Shown: in pieces, positions 1 through 5,261 of the stretch
How positions within the stretch are numbered: position 1 is the stretch's first letter
How the letters are laid out: the number at the start of each line of letters is the position of its first letter
Assembly: GCA_007134805.1 (NCBI GenBank)
Contig: SLKB01000225.1
Location: 1 to 5,261, forward strand
Length of the DNA: 5,261 bases
Source of the DNA: Paracoccaceae bacterium
GTDB lineage: Bacteria > Pseudomonadota > Alphaproteobacteria > Rhodobacterales > Rhodobacteraceae
Reading direction: 5' to 3'
The notes under the pieces: model-generated
What the model was told of the DNA's origin: nothing
Databases searched by the model: none
Seen by the model: only the letters and a program-made list of their open reading frames with translations
Program-made: the position numbers and the translations under genes

Positions 1-233
1 CCGCCGACAGTGATTTCAACCTCTGTCACAGGTGTGCGGATCGATGCGCTCTGGATGTCGTCGCCCGCGCCGTCACGAAAGCGGCTGCCAAGGGTCGCGC
101 CCGTGATCTCGACATTCCACTCCAGCACGTGCTGCCCTTCACATTCGGCCGGCCAGAGCCGCAGGCTCTGGATGATCCCGGCGACAGGCTCGGTGAACTG
201 GTAGCGTGTCTTGTGCAGCACGGTCAGGATCAT
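1..233 (-). CDS. Transglutaminase-like family protein, N-terminal 77 codons (cut by left window edge)
   Basis: Only the first 77 residues are in the window; the reading frame is open to the edge. The protein begins MILTVLHKTRYQFTEPVAGI and continues IQSLRLWPAE. This is the typical opening of the bacterial transglutaminase N-terminal domain: a beta-rich segment with an 'H.T.Y.F..PV' strand followed by 'Q.LRL.P'. Full-length relatives run to roughly 270-300 residues and carry a papain-like Cys-His-Asp triad in a later transglutaminase/protease core. That triad lies outside the window, so catalytic competence cannot be judged. The ATG overlaps the stop of the alpha-E gene (ATGA, 4 bp), and a GGAG lies 7 bases upstream, which fixes the start. 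By family and context it would be a cytosolic cysteine peptidase or amide-bond-forming/cleaving enzyme acting with the two genes upstream. Family assignment is good; the exact reaction is unknown. Confidence 0.88.
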   Translation of the reverse strand, partial: MILTVLHKTRYQFTEPVAGIIQSLRLWPAECEGQHVLEWNVEITGATLGSRFRDGAGDDIQSASIRTPVTEVEITVG

Positions 234-1186
234 CGCGCTTCTCCGGTCAGGTACTGGTCTTGGATGCAGGCGGCCAATCGCGCGTTCTGGGTAATCATGC
301 GGCTCAGAAACTCGTGCAGGCCTTCGTCGAACACATCGTCGATATGCGCCTCGGCGAGTTCGCCCAGAAGCTCTCGGGCGCATTCCTGCGCCGGGGTCGA
401 GCGATGGTAAATGCGCGCCAGATGGTCCAGATGCTCGTTCATTTCCAGACTGCAAGACACGATCGAGCGCGGGAATTGCGGGTTCAGGATCAGGAAATGC
501 GCGATATTCGCAGCGCTCAACTCGCCCCCGCGATAGGCCCAGTTATAGGAGCGATGCGCCGAAAGCGCCCGCAGCAGAGTCGTCCACTGATAATTGTCGA
601 GCCCGGAGCCGACATAGGCGATCGAGGGCAGCAGAACATAATATTTCACATCGAGAAATCGCGCCGTGTTGTCGGCACGTTCGACCGCATAGCCCAGGTT
701 CATGAAGCGATAGCCGTCATTGCGCAGCTGTGTTGCCTCGATCGCGCCACGGATGAGCGCCGCGGTGCGCACGGTCCAGTCGGTCAGTTCGGGCACTTCC
801 AGCGAGGAGCGCTCGCGCCGGGCCATGGCCTGCAATTGCTGATAACTGGTATTGATCGCGTCCCAGACCTGGCTTGTCAGCGCGGTGCGCACGATCCGGG
901 CATTTTCGCGTGCGGCGTGAAGGCAACTGGCGACAGAGGACGGGTTATCTCGGTCGAAGAACAGGAAGCTCTCGACATTGCGCTGGACCAGATCTCCGTA
1001 TTTCTCGGTGAAATTCTGCAGGTTGCCCTTGCTTTGCAGGATCGCGCTCCACTCATTGCGGAACCCGCCGCCGGCATTGGGCAACAGCGCGTTGCGAAAG
1101 CCCAGGTCCAGCAGGCGTGCCGTGGTTTCCGAGCGTTCGAGGTTTCGGGCCATCCAGAACAGATTGGCGGCAGTGCGGCTCAGCAT
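230..1186 (-). CDS. Alpha-E domain-containing protein
   Basis: A 318-residue, probably all-helical soluble protein of the alpha-E family (COG2307 / PF04168), close to the usual family length of about 310-320. The opening MLSRTAANLFWMARNLERSE is the classic family start. A related block occurs at about 161-180 (FMNLGYAVERADNTARFLDV), so ER..(D/E).TAR.LD appears twice, 152 residues apart. A conserved-looking central stretch, YNWAYRGGELSAANIAHFL, lies at about 214-232. No signal peptide or membrane segment is seen. An in-frame ATG 20 codons upstream (1246) exists, but it lies inside the ATP-grasp gene, lacks family similarity and has no comparable ribosome site. The ATG at 1186 is preceded by GGAGG at 6 bases. 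The gene starts 1 bp after the ATP-grasp stop and overlaps the transglutaminase start by 4 bp. The biochemical role is unknown; comparative genomics places it as a partner of the ATP-grasp enzyme in peptide synthesis or modification. Confidence 0.93.
   Translation of the reverse strand: MLSRTAANLFWMARNLERSETTARLLDLGFRNALLPNAGGGFRNEWSAILQSKGNLQNFTEKYGDLVQRNVESFLFFDRDNPSSVASCLHAARENARIVRTALTSQVWDAINTSYQQLQAMARRERSSLEVPELTDWTVRTAALIRGAIEATQLRNDGYRFMNLGYAVERADNTARFLDVKYYVLLPSIAYVGSGLDNYQWTTLLRALSAHRSYNWAYRGGELSAANIAHFLILNPQFPRSIVSCSLEMNEHLDHLARIYHRSTPAQECARELLGELAEAHIDDVFDEGLHEFLSRMITQNARLAACIQDQYLTGEAR
241..244 (-). promoter_or_regulatory. Ribosome binding site of the transglutaminase-like gene
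   Basis: GGAG on the minus strand lies 7 bases before the ATG at 233. It sits inside the last codons of the alpha-E gene and supports the overlapping start, so the two genes are probably translationally coupled. Confidence 0.6.
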
Positions 1187-1187
1187 C

Positions 1188-2606
1188 TCATTCCTCCGCG
1201 ATGACCCAGGTATCCTTGACCCCGCCGCCCTGGCTTGAATTGACAACCAGCGAGCCGTCGGTCAGCGCAACCCGCGTGAGCCCGCCGGGCACAAGTTCGA
1301 CATCGCGCCCGACGAGACAATAGGGGCGCAGATCAACATGGCGCGGCGCCACCCCATCCTCGACAAATGTCGGGCAGGTCGACAGCGCCAGCGTGGGCTG
1401 GGCGATGTAATTCGATGGGTTGTCGGCCAGTTTTGCCGAAAACGCCTCGATCGTCGCCTTGTCGGATTTCGGCCCGACAAGCATCCCGTAGCCGCCAGAG
1501 CCATGCACTTCCTTGACGACAAGGTCGGCTATGTTGTCGAGCACATAGGCCAGTTCATCGGATTTCGCGCATTGCCATGTTGGCACATTCTCGAGGATCG
1601 GTGCCTCACCCAGATAGAAGCGCACCATCTCCGGCACATAGGTGTAGATCGCCTTGTCATCGGCCACTCCAGCGCCCGGTGCCGAACAGATCGTGACCCC
1701 GCCCGAGCGATAGACATTCATCAACCCCGGCACGCCCAGCGCCGAATCCGGGCGGAAGCAGAGGGGATCCAGGAAGGCATCATCGATCCGCCGATAGATG
1801 ACATCGACCTTCTTCGGCCCCTCGGTCGTGCGCATCCAGCAGAAATCGCCCTCGACAAAGAGATCCATCCCTTCGACCAGTTCGATGCCCATCAGATCGG
1901 CGAGGAAGCTGTGCTCGTAATAGGCCGAGTTGAAATGGCCCGGGGTCAGAAGGACGACATTCGGCTCGCCCTCGCATTTCGCCGGCGCCACCGAGGCAAG
2001 CGTGCGCTTGAGGAGCCGCGCATAGCCATCAACCGGCGCCACACGGTTTTCTTGAAAGAGATGCGGGAACATCCGCATCATGACCTCGCGGTTTTCCAGC
2101 ATGTAGGACACGCCCGACGGGGTACGGCAATTGTCCTCCAGCACGTAGAACTGGTCCGGCGCCGTGCGCACAAGGTCGATCCCCACGATATGACTGAACA
2201 CCCCCAGTGGCGGCCGGAACCCGGCGACTGCGATCTCGTAGGCCTCGTTGCGATAGACAAGCTCGGCCGGGACGCGGCCGGCGCGAATTATCTCGCCGCG
2301 GTCATAGACATCGGACAGGAACGCATTGAGGGCACGGGCGCGCTGCTTGATCCCACGCTCCAGCCGGCGCCACTCGTCTGCGGCGAAAACGCGCGGGAAC
2401 ATGTCGAAAGGGATCAGGCGGTCCGGATCACCCCCTTCGCCGTATACAGCGAAGGTGATACCGAACCGGCGGAACAGCTCCTCGGCTTCGGCCTGCTTGA
2501 ACGCGCGGAACTCGGCCGGCATGTTCTGGTGCCAGCTGTCGAGCCCGGCGTAGGGACCACGCAGGCCATTGGCATCGAACATCTCGTTGAAGAAGCGCTC
2601 GCCCAT
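1188..2606 (-). CDS. Circularly permuted type-2 ATP-grasp protein
   Basis: A 472-residue cytosolic protein of the COG2308 / DUF404-DUF407 family, now called circularly permuted ATP-grasp type 2; the length is normal. Visible family blocks, in order, are: FAVYGEGGDPDRLIPFDMFP (52-71); the acidic metal/ATP block around FYVLEDNCRTPSGVSYMLEN (153-172); VDVIYRRIDDAFLDPLCFRP (267-286); GAGVADDKAIYTYVPEM (311-327); a glycine-rich loop, VVKEVHGSGGYGMLVGP (363-379); DLRPYCLVG (425-433); and a closing VNSSQGGGVKDTWV (455-468). ATP-grasp enzymes couple a carboxylate to an amine or thiol via an acyl-phosphate. Here an amide (peptide-like) ligase role is predicted, with unknown substrates. The frame stays open 163 codons further upstream into the permease gene, but that part has no family similarity. 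The ATG at 2606 has AGGGAG 9 bases upstream and gives the expected family start. It is the first gene of a tight three-gene set with alpha-E and transglutaminase-like genes. Family call is firm; function is inferred. Confidence 0.95.
   Translation of the reverse strand: MGERFFNEMFDANGLRGPYAGLDSWHQNMPAEFRAFKQAEAEELFRRFGITFAVYGEGGDPDRLIPFDMFPRVFAADEWRRLERGIKQRARALNAFLSDVYDRGEIIRAGRVPAELVYRNEAYEIAVAGFRPPLGVFSHIVGIDLVRTAPDQFYVLEDNCRTPSGVSYMLENREVMMRMFPHLFQENRVAPVDGYARLLKRTLASVAPAKCEGEPNVVLLTPGHFNSAYYEHSFLADLMGIELVEGMDLFVEGDFCWMRTTEGPKKVDVIYRRIDDAFLDPLCFRPDSALGVPGLMNVYRSGGVTICSAPGAGVADDKAIYTYVPEMVRFYLGEAPILENVPTWQCAKSDELAYVLDNIADLVVKEVHGSGGYGMLVGPKSDKATIEAFSAKLADNPSNYIAQPTLALSTCPTFVEDGVAPRHVDLRPYCLVGRDVELVPGGLTRVALTDGSLVVNSSQGGGVKDTWVIAEE
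1193..1197 (-). promoter_or_regulatory. Strong ribosome binding site of the alpha-E gene, inside the ATP-grasp gene
   Basis: GGAGG on the minus strand is followed by 6 bases and then the ATG at 1186. It doubles as the last sense codons of the ATP-grasp gene (GCG GAG GAA, Ala-Glu-Glu) just before TGA. This decides the alpha-E start in favour of 1186 over the upstream in-frame ATG at 1246. Confidence 0.85.
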
Positions 2607-2615
2607 ATCCCCAAT

Positions 2616-2621
2616 CTCCCT
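2616..2621 (-). promoter_or_regulatory. Ribosome binding site of the ATP-grasp gene
   Basis: AGGGAG on the minus strand ends 9 bases before the ATG at 2606. It lies in the intergenic gap and picks this start over the longer open frame that runs back into the permease gene. A second in-frame ATG 8 codons later (2582) has no comparable site. Confidence 0.75.
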
Positions 2622-2633
2622 GACTTTTTCAGC

Positions 2634-2662
2634 ATCAAAACGGGATGCCCGGGGAAAGTAAA
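2634..2662 (-). promoter_or_regulatory. Weak candidate sigma-70-type promoter for the ATP-grasp/alpha-E/transglutaminase genes
   Basis: On the minus strand, TTTACT (2662-2657) and TTTGAT (2639-2634) are separated by 17 bases, each matching 4 of 6 consensus positions of a -35 and a -10 box. The -10 ends 27 bases before the ATG, leaving room for a short leader with the AGGGAG site. The position is sensible: it is the only gap in the window, between two functionally unrelated gene sets. The match is weak, and read-through from the TRAP operon is an equal possibility. Confidence 0.3.
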
Positions 2663-2712
2663 GTCTGCCCGGCGGAGTTGCCCGAAAAACAGGCAGCGCT
2701 TGCAGGGCTGGC

Positions 2713-4749
2713 CTAGCCCGGGCGCGCCCGGGCCTCCCTAGCGTTGAGCCAGTTGATGGCCAGCAGGACCAGAAGCACACCCGCCCCCACCATCTCGATC
2801 GTGAAATCGGGCCAGAACAACGCGGCGACCGCCGGAAGCGCCAAGAGGCGCGAGGCCGGATCCATCCGCCCGAAAAGATACCCCTCGATCGCGGCGGCAA
2901 AGGCCGTGAGGCCCAGGATCGCCGTGAAACCTGTCCAGAGCACATGCAGCGCAGGGCCACCATAGATGATCTCGGGGTTGAAGACCATGAAAAGCGGAAT
3001 GAGGTAGAGCCCCTTGGCAAATTTCCACGCCTGAAATGACGTCTCCATCGGCTTCGCGCCCGCCACAGCAGCACCTGCAAAGGCTGCAAGCGCAACAGGT
3101 GGGGTCACATTGCTGTCTTGTGAATACCAGAAAACCACAAGATGCGCGATGAGAAGCGGAATGCCGAACTCATTATGCAAGGCAGGCCCCACAAGGACGA
3201 TCAGCACGATGTAGCTTGCCGTGACAGGCAGCCCGAGGCCAAGGATCAGCGAAGCAAACAGCACAAGGCCCAGCGCCGCGACCACATTGCCCCCCGACAG
3301 CGCCACCATCATCGACGAGAATTTCAACCCGAGCCCCGTCAGTCCCACGACGCCCACGATGATCCCGGCTACCGCGCAGGCGATGGACACGGCGACCGCG
3401 TTGCGCGCACCGAGTTCCAGCGACTCGAGGATCATGCGCACCCCGCGCTTCAGAGACGCCGTGACGCGCGCGCTGGTTAGCGGCCCATCTACCAAAAGTA
3501 TCCAGGCCCCGCGCAACCCGGCCACACCGATTACCGACAGGATCGCCCAGAACCCGACCCGCATCGGCGAGATATTGTTGACCAGAAGCCACACCAGCAC
3601 CAGCAGCGGCAGAATGAACTGCCAGCCGGCCTTCAGGATATTGCGCACAAGCGGCAACTCTGCAGGAGACATGCCGCGCATGCCCTGCTTCATCGCCACG
3701 ATATGCACGAACAGATAGACCGTTCCCAGATACAGGATCGCCGGGAAGATCGAGACCATGACGATCTCGATATAGGGGATCTGCGTGTATTCCGAGATCA
3801 GGAAGGCGCCGGCCCCCATCAGGGGAGGGGTGATCTGCCCGCCCGTCGAGGCCGCGGCCTCGATCCCGCCGGCCTGTTTCGGCTTGTAGCCCAGTCGTTT
3901 CATCAGCGGTATGGTGAACGCGCCCGTCGTGACCACATTCGCGATCGCCGAGCCCGAGATCGAGCCCATCCCGGCCGAGGCGATGACCGCTGCCTTGGCC
4001 GGCCCGCCCGGCTTGCGGCCAGTGGCGGCGAAGGCGAGATCGATGAAGAACTTGCCGGCGCCGGTCTTTTCCAGAAAGGCGCCGAACAGCACGAACATGA
4101 AAACGAAGGTCGCCGCCACCCCCAACGGCAGACCGAAGATCCCCTCCTGCCCCAGATACAGTTGACCAATCAGCCGGTCCAGACTGGCGCCGCGATGCGC
4201 GAGGATCCCCGGCATCCATTCGCCAAGACCGGGCAGCGCGCCGCGCGGGCCGGCGAGCGCGTACAGGATCGCAATCGCCCCGATGATCGTCATGCCAAGC
4301 CCCACGGCCCGGCGCGATGCCTCGAGCACTGCGATCACGCAGATGATCCCCATGGTGATGTCGGTGGTGGTCCACCAGCCTGCGCGCGCGATGATCGCGT
4401 CGAGGTTCCAGATGATGTAGAACCCGCTCAGGAAAGCGGCCGTCAGAAATCCGGCATCTAGCACCCAGCCAACAAGCCCGCGGGGACGGGCCTGGCCAAA
4501 GATCGGGTAGATCAGGAAACACAGGAAGAGAATGAAGGCCAGATGCGCCGTGCGCTGGTAGAACAGCCCGAGCGGCTGAATCCCGGCCGTATAGAGCTGG
4601 AACAGCGATAGGCCGATCGCGACCGCAGTGATCAGCCACAGGACCGGCCGCGGCTGTTGCGCATCGGCTGAGCGCAGCTTGTCAGGGATCGCCTCGGCCG
4701 TAGCCGTCGCCCGAATCTGATCAAGGGGAGTGTCGGAGCGTGTCGCCAT
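2713..4749 (-). CDS. TRAP transporter fused permease (TAXI type, DctQ-DctM / 4TM-12TM fusion)
   Basis: A 678-residue inner-membrane protein and the transport channel of a TAXI-type TRAP system, a secondary importer driven by an ion gradient and fed by a periplasmic binding protein. A hydrophilic cytoplasmic N-terminus (1-35) is followed by a DctQ-like region with helices at about 36-54, 66-84, 93-115 and 130-163, then a DctM-like large part. Signature blocks of the large subunit are SISGSAIANVVTTGAFTIP (263-281), EAAASTGGQITPPLMGAGAF (297-316), LGLGLPVTASYIVLI (503-517) and DSNVTPPVALAAFAGAA (545-561). The paired G.I.GSA.AN and the repeated T/N-PP loops mark the two inverted halves that form the substrate and sodium sites. 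Length is normal for the fused family and no frame damage is seen. The ATG at 4749 has AGGA 7 bases upstream and lies 12 bp after the DUF1850 stop, so the two are co-transcribed. The substrate cannot be read from the permease; organic acids are common for TRAP systems, and a few TAXI members are linked to glutamate or related compounds. Confidence 0.96.
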   Translation of the reverse strand: MATRSDTPLDQIRATATAEAIPDKLRSADAQQPRPVLWLITAVAIGLSLFQLYTAGIQPLGLFYQRTAHLAFILFLCFLIYPIFGQARPRGLVGWVLDAGFLTAAFLSGFYIIWNLDAIIARAGWWTTTDITMGIICVIAVLEASRRAVGLGMTIIGAIAILYALAGPRGALPGLGEWMPGILAHRGASLDRLIGQLYLGQEGIFGLPLGVAATFVFMFVLFGAFLEKTGAGKFFIDLAFAATGRKPGGPAKAAVIASAGMGSISGSAIANVVTTGAFTIPLMKRLGYKPKQAGGIEAAASTGGQITPPLMGAGAFLISEYTQIPYIEIVMVSIFPAILYLGTVYLFVHIVAMKQGMRGMSPAELPLVRNILKAGWQFILPLLVLVWLLVNNISPMRVGFWAILSVIGVAGLRGAWILLVDGPLTSARVTASLKRGVRMILESLELGARNAVAVSIACAVAGIIVGVVGLTGLGLKFSSMMVALSGGNVVAALGLVLFASLILGLGLPVTASYIVLIVLVGPALHNEFGIPLLIAHLVVFWYSQDSNVTPPVALAAFAGAAVAGAKPMETSFQAWKFAKGLYLIPLFMVFNPEIIYGGPALHVLWTGFTAILGLTAFAAAIEGYLFGRMDPASRLLALPAVAALFWPDFTIEMVGAGVLLVLLAINWLNAREARARPG
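2716..2733. repeat. Perfect 18-bp GC palindrome at the 3' end of the TRAP permease gene
   Basis: GCCCGGGCGCGCCCGGGC is exactly self-complementary. It encodes the last residues of the permease and directly abuts its TAG stop. In RNA it could fold as a 7-bp all-GC stem with a CGCG loop. The nearest T-run (five T, minus strand 2689-2685) is about 26 bases downstream, too far for a textbook intrinsic terminator. It may protect the 3' end of the message, weaken read-through, or be a by-product of Arg/Ala/Pro/Gly codons in a high-GC genome. Confidence 0.85.
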
Positions 4750-4756
4750 GCGGAAA

Positions 4757-4760
4757 TCCT
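4757..4760 (-). promoter_or_regulatory. Ribosome binding site of the TRAP permease gene
   Basis: AGGA on the minus strand lies 7 bases before the ATG at 4749, within the 12-bp gap after the DUF1850 stop. It supports the chosen permease start; the next in-frame Met is more than 130 codons later, inside a membrane region. Confidence 0.6.
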
Positions 4761-4761
4761 G

Positions 4762-5238
4762 TCAGGGTCTCTGCGCCGTGTCGAGGCTGAGCACCACACG
4801 CGCACCCGGCGCGATCTGCGACAGCGCCAATTGCCCGGCCGGGCCGCTCAGCCGGTGATCAACGCCTGCTTGCCCCACCCGCAACGCAAGCCGGTTGTCG
4901 GCGACCGGCTCATCCATGTCGAGGATCCAGTAGCCGCCGCCCTCAGCAGGCTCGATCCGCCCGCGCCCCTCAATGTCGCCGAGCCCAGCGGCGAAATCAT
5001 GCAGGTAGCTGCGCGTCAGCACCAGCGTGAGGCTGCGCTGCTCGAAGCAATCTGCCACTGCGCCGCCCGTAACCGAATGCGCCCAGTTCAGGCAGATCTC
5101 TGCACCCGCGGGCATCGGCAAGGCGCCCAGAACAGCCCCGCTGCTGTCATGAACCTGCATGACCGGCTCGGCCAGGGCAGGTCCGCCCAACAAGAGAAGG
5201 GCGGCCAGACCCAGCCGCCCTGCCCGCCGCGCGCTCAC
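4762..5238 (-). CDS. DUF1850 domain-containing protein, secreted TRAP-associated accessory
   Basis: A 158-residue small protein of the DUF1850 family, which is typically found beside fused TAXI-type TRAP permeases. The N-terminus has the shape of a Sec signal peptide: basic MSARRAGR, then a leucine-rich core and GGPALA before EPV, with likely cleavage after residue 23. The mature part is therefore expected in the periplasm. Family-like blocks are EICLNWAHSVTGGAVADCFE (47-66) and NRLALRVGQAGVDHRL (115-130). Two cysteines (49 and 64) flank the W.HSV motif and could form a disulfide; this is inference. The start is GTG at 5238, because no other start fits the signal peptide and the codons upstream to the window edge hold none. 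The only Shine-Dalgarno-like AGGA is 12 bases away, so translation is probably coupled to the upstream gene through the GTGA overlap. No biochemical role is established; helping the binding protein or gating the permease are guesses from context. Confidence 0.85.
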   Translation of the reverse strand: MSARRAGRLGLAALLLLGGPALAEPVMQVHDSSGAVLGALPMPAGAEICLNWAHSVTGGAVADCFEQRSLTLVLTRSYLHDFAAGLGDIEGRGRIEPAEGGGYWILDMDEPVADNRLALRVGQAGVDHRLSGPAGQLALSQIAPGARVVLSLDTAQRP

Positions 5239-5261
5239 GGGCGTTGATGATCCTGCACCTC
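5235..5261 (-). CDS. C-terminal end of an upstream gene, probably the TAXI-family TRAP substrate-binding protein (cut by right window edge)
   Basis: In the frame ending at the TGA 5237-5235, the eight codons left in the window read EVQDHQRP and stop. The stop overlaps the GTG start of the DUF1850 gene (GTGA). In many genomes the gene immediately before DUF1850 and the fused permease is the TAXI solute-binding receptor, whose end is often polar and rich in Glu, His and Gln. Eight residues cannot prove identity; the call rests on gene order and on the overlapping stop/start. Confidence 0.4.
   Translation of the reverse strand, partial: EVQDHQRP

Noticed and set aside
206..1204. A 332-codon open frame on the plus strand opposite the alpha-E gene
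   Set aside because: It is antisense to a well-supported gene and shows no recognisable motif. Its length is explained by the scarcity of stop codons in high-GC DNA.
1187..1246. A 20-residue N-terminal extension of the alpha-E protein
   Set aside because: The family start MLSRTA is matched exactly at 1186, with GGAGG at ideal spacing.
2641..2651. A CGGG-ATG-CCCG inverted repeat in the spacer of the candidate promoter as a possible operator
   Set aside because: The arms are only 4 bp with a 3-base loop, which is expected often by chance in this base composition.
2680..2694. A small hairpin with a T5 loop (GCCTG-TTTTT-CGGGC on the minus strand) as a terminator
   Set aside because: The stem is only 5 bp with a G-U pair, the T residues are in the loop, and no T-run follows the stem.
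1338..2741. A 467-codon open frame on the plus strand opposite the ATP-grasp gene
   Set aside because: It runs antisense to a gene with strong family motifs. Its translation is rich in His, Arg, Asp and Gln with no recognisable domain, as expected for an antisense shadow in a high-GC genome.
2607..3095. A 163-residue N-terminal extension of the ATP-grasp protein running into the permease gene
   Set aside because: The extension is Arg/Ser/Trp-rich, lies mostly out of frame inside the permease gene and has no family similarity. The ATG at 2606 has a good ribosome site and gives the normal family length.
3173..4639. A 488-codon open frame on the minus strand in another frame of the TRAP permease gene
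   Set aside because: Its product is Arg/Gly/His/Asp-rich with no membrane segments, while the overlapping frame has all the TRAP permease signatures.
1..5261. CRISPR arrays, insertion sequences, tRNA or rRNA genes
   Set aside because: No regularly spaced repeats, transposase motifs, terminal inverted repeats or RNA gene hallmarks were seen. The window is almost fully covered by ordinary coding genes on one strand.

Overview
The window is a gene-dense, high-GC piece of bacterial chromosome. Every supported gene lies on the minus strand, so transcription runs from the right edge to the left edge. Base composition, codon usage and the gene types point to an alphaproteobacterium, most likely a member of the Rhodobacterales. 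That placement is an inference from general likeness, since there is no rRNA or other marker gene here. No mobile elements, tRNAs, rRNAs or CRISPR arrays are visible.

Right half (about 2713-5261): the distal part of a TAXI-type TRAP transporter operon. The last few codons of an upstream gene, probably the TAXI substrate-binding protein, enter at the right edge. They overlap the GTG start of a small secreted DUF1850 protein. Twelve bases later comes a 678-residue fused TRAP permease (DctQ-like plus DctM-like parts in one chain). Together these would make a sodium- or proton-driven importer for an unknown organic acid, with DUF1850 as an uncharacterised periplasmic accessory. The permease gene ends in a perfect 18-bp GC palindrome.

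Middle (2607-2712): a 106-bp gap, the only real intergenic space. It holds a clear ribosome binding site and a weak promoter-like hexamer pair for the next gene.

Left half (1-2606): three tightly packed genes, a circularly permuted type-2 ATP-grasp protein, an alpha-E protein and the first 77 codons of a transglutaminase-like protein. The junctions are a 1-bp gap with the ribosome binding site inside the preceding gene, then a 4-bp ATGA overlap, which suggests translational coupling. This trio is widespread and conserved, and often sits next to Anbu, a proteasome-like hydrolase. Comparative genomics predicts it makes, attaches or trims a peptide or peptide-like tag, but its substrate is not known. 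It is the least understood and most interesting part of the window; the gene beyond the left edge would be the informative one to see.
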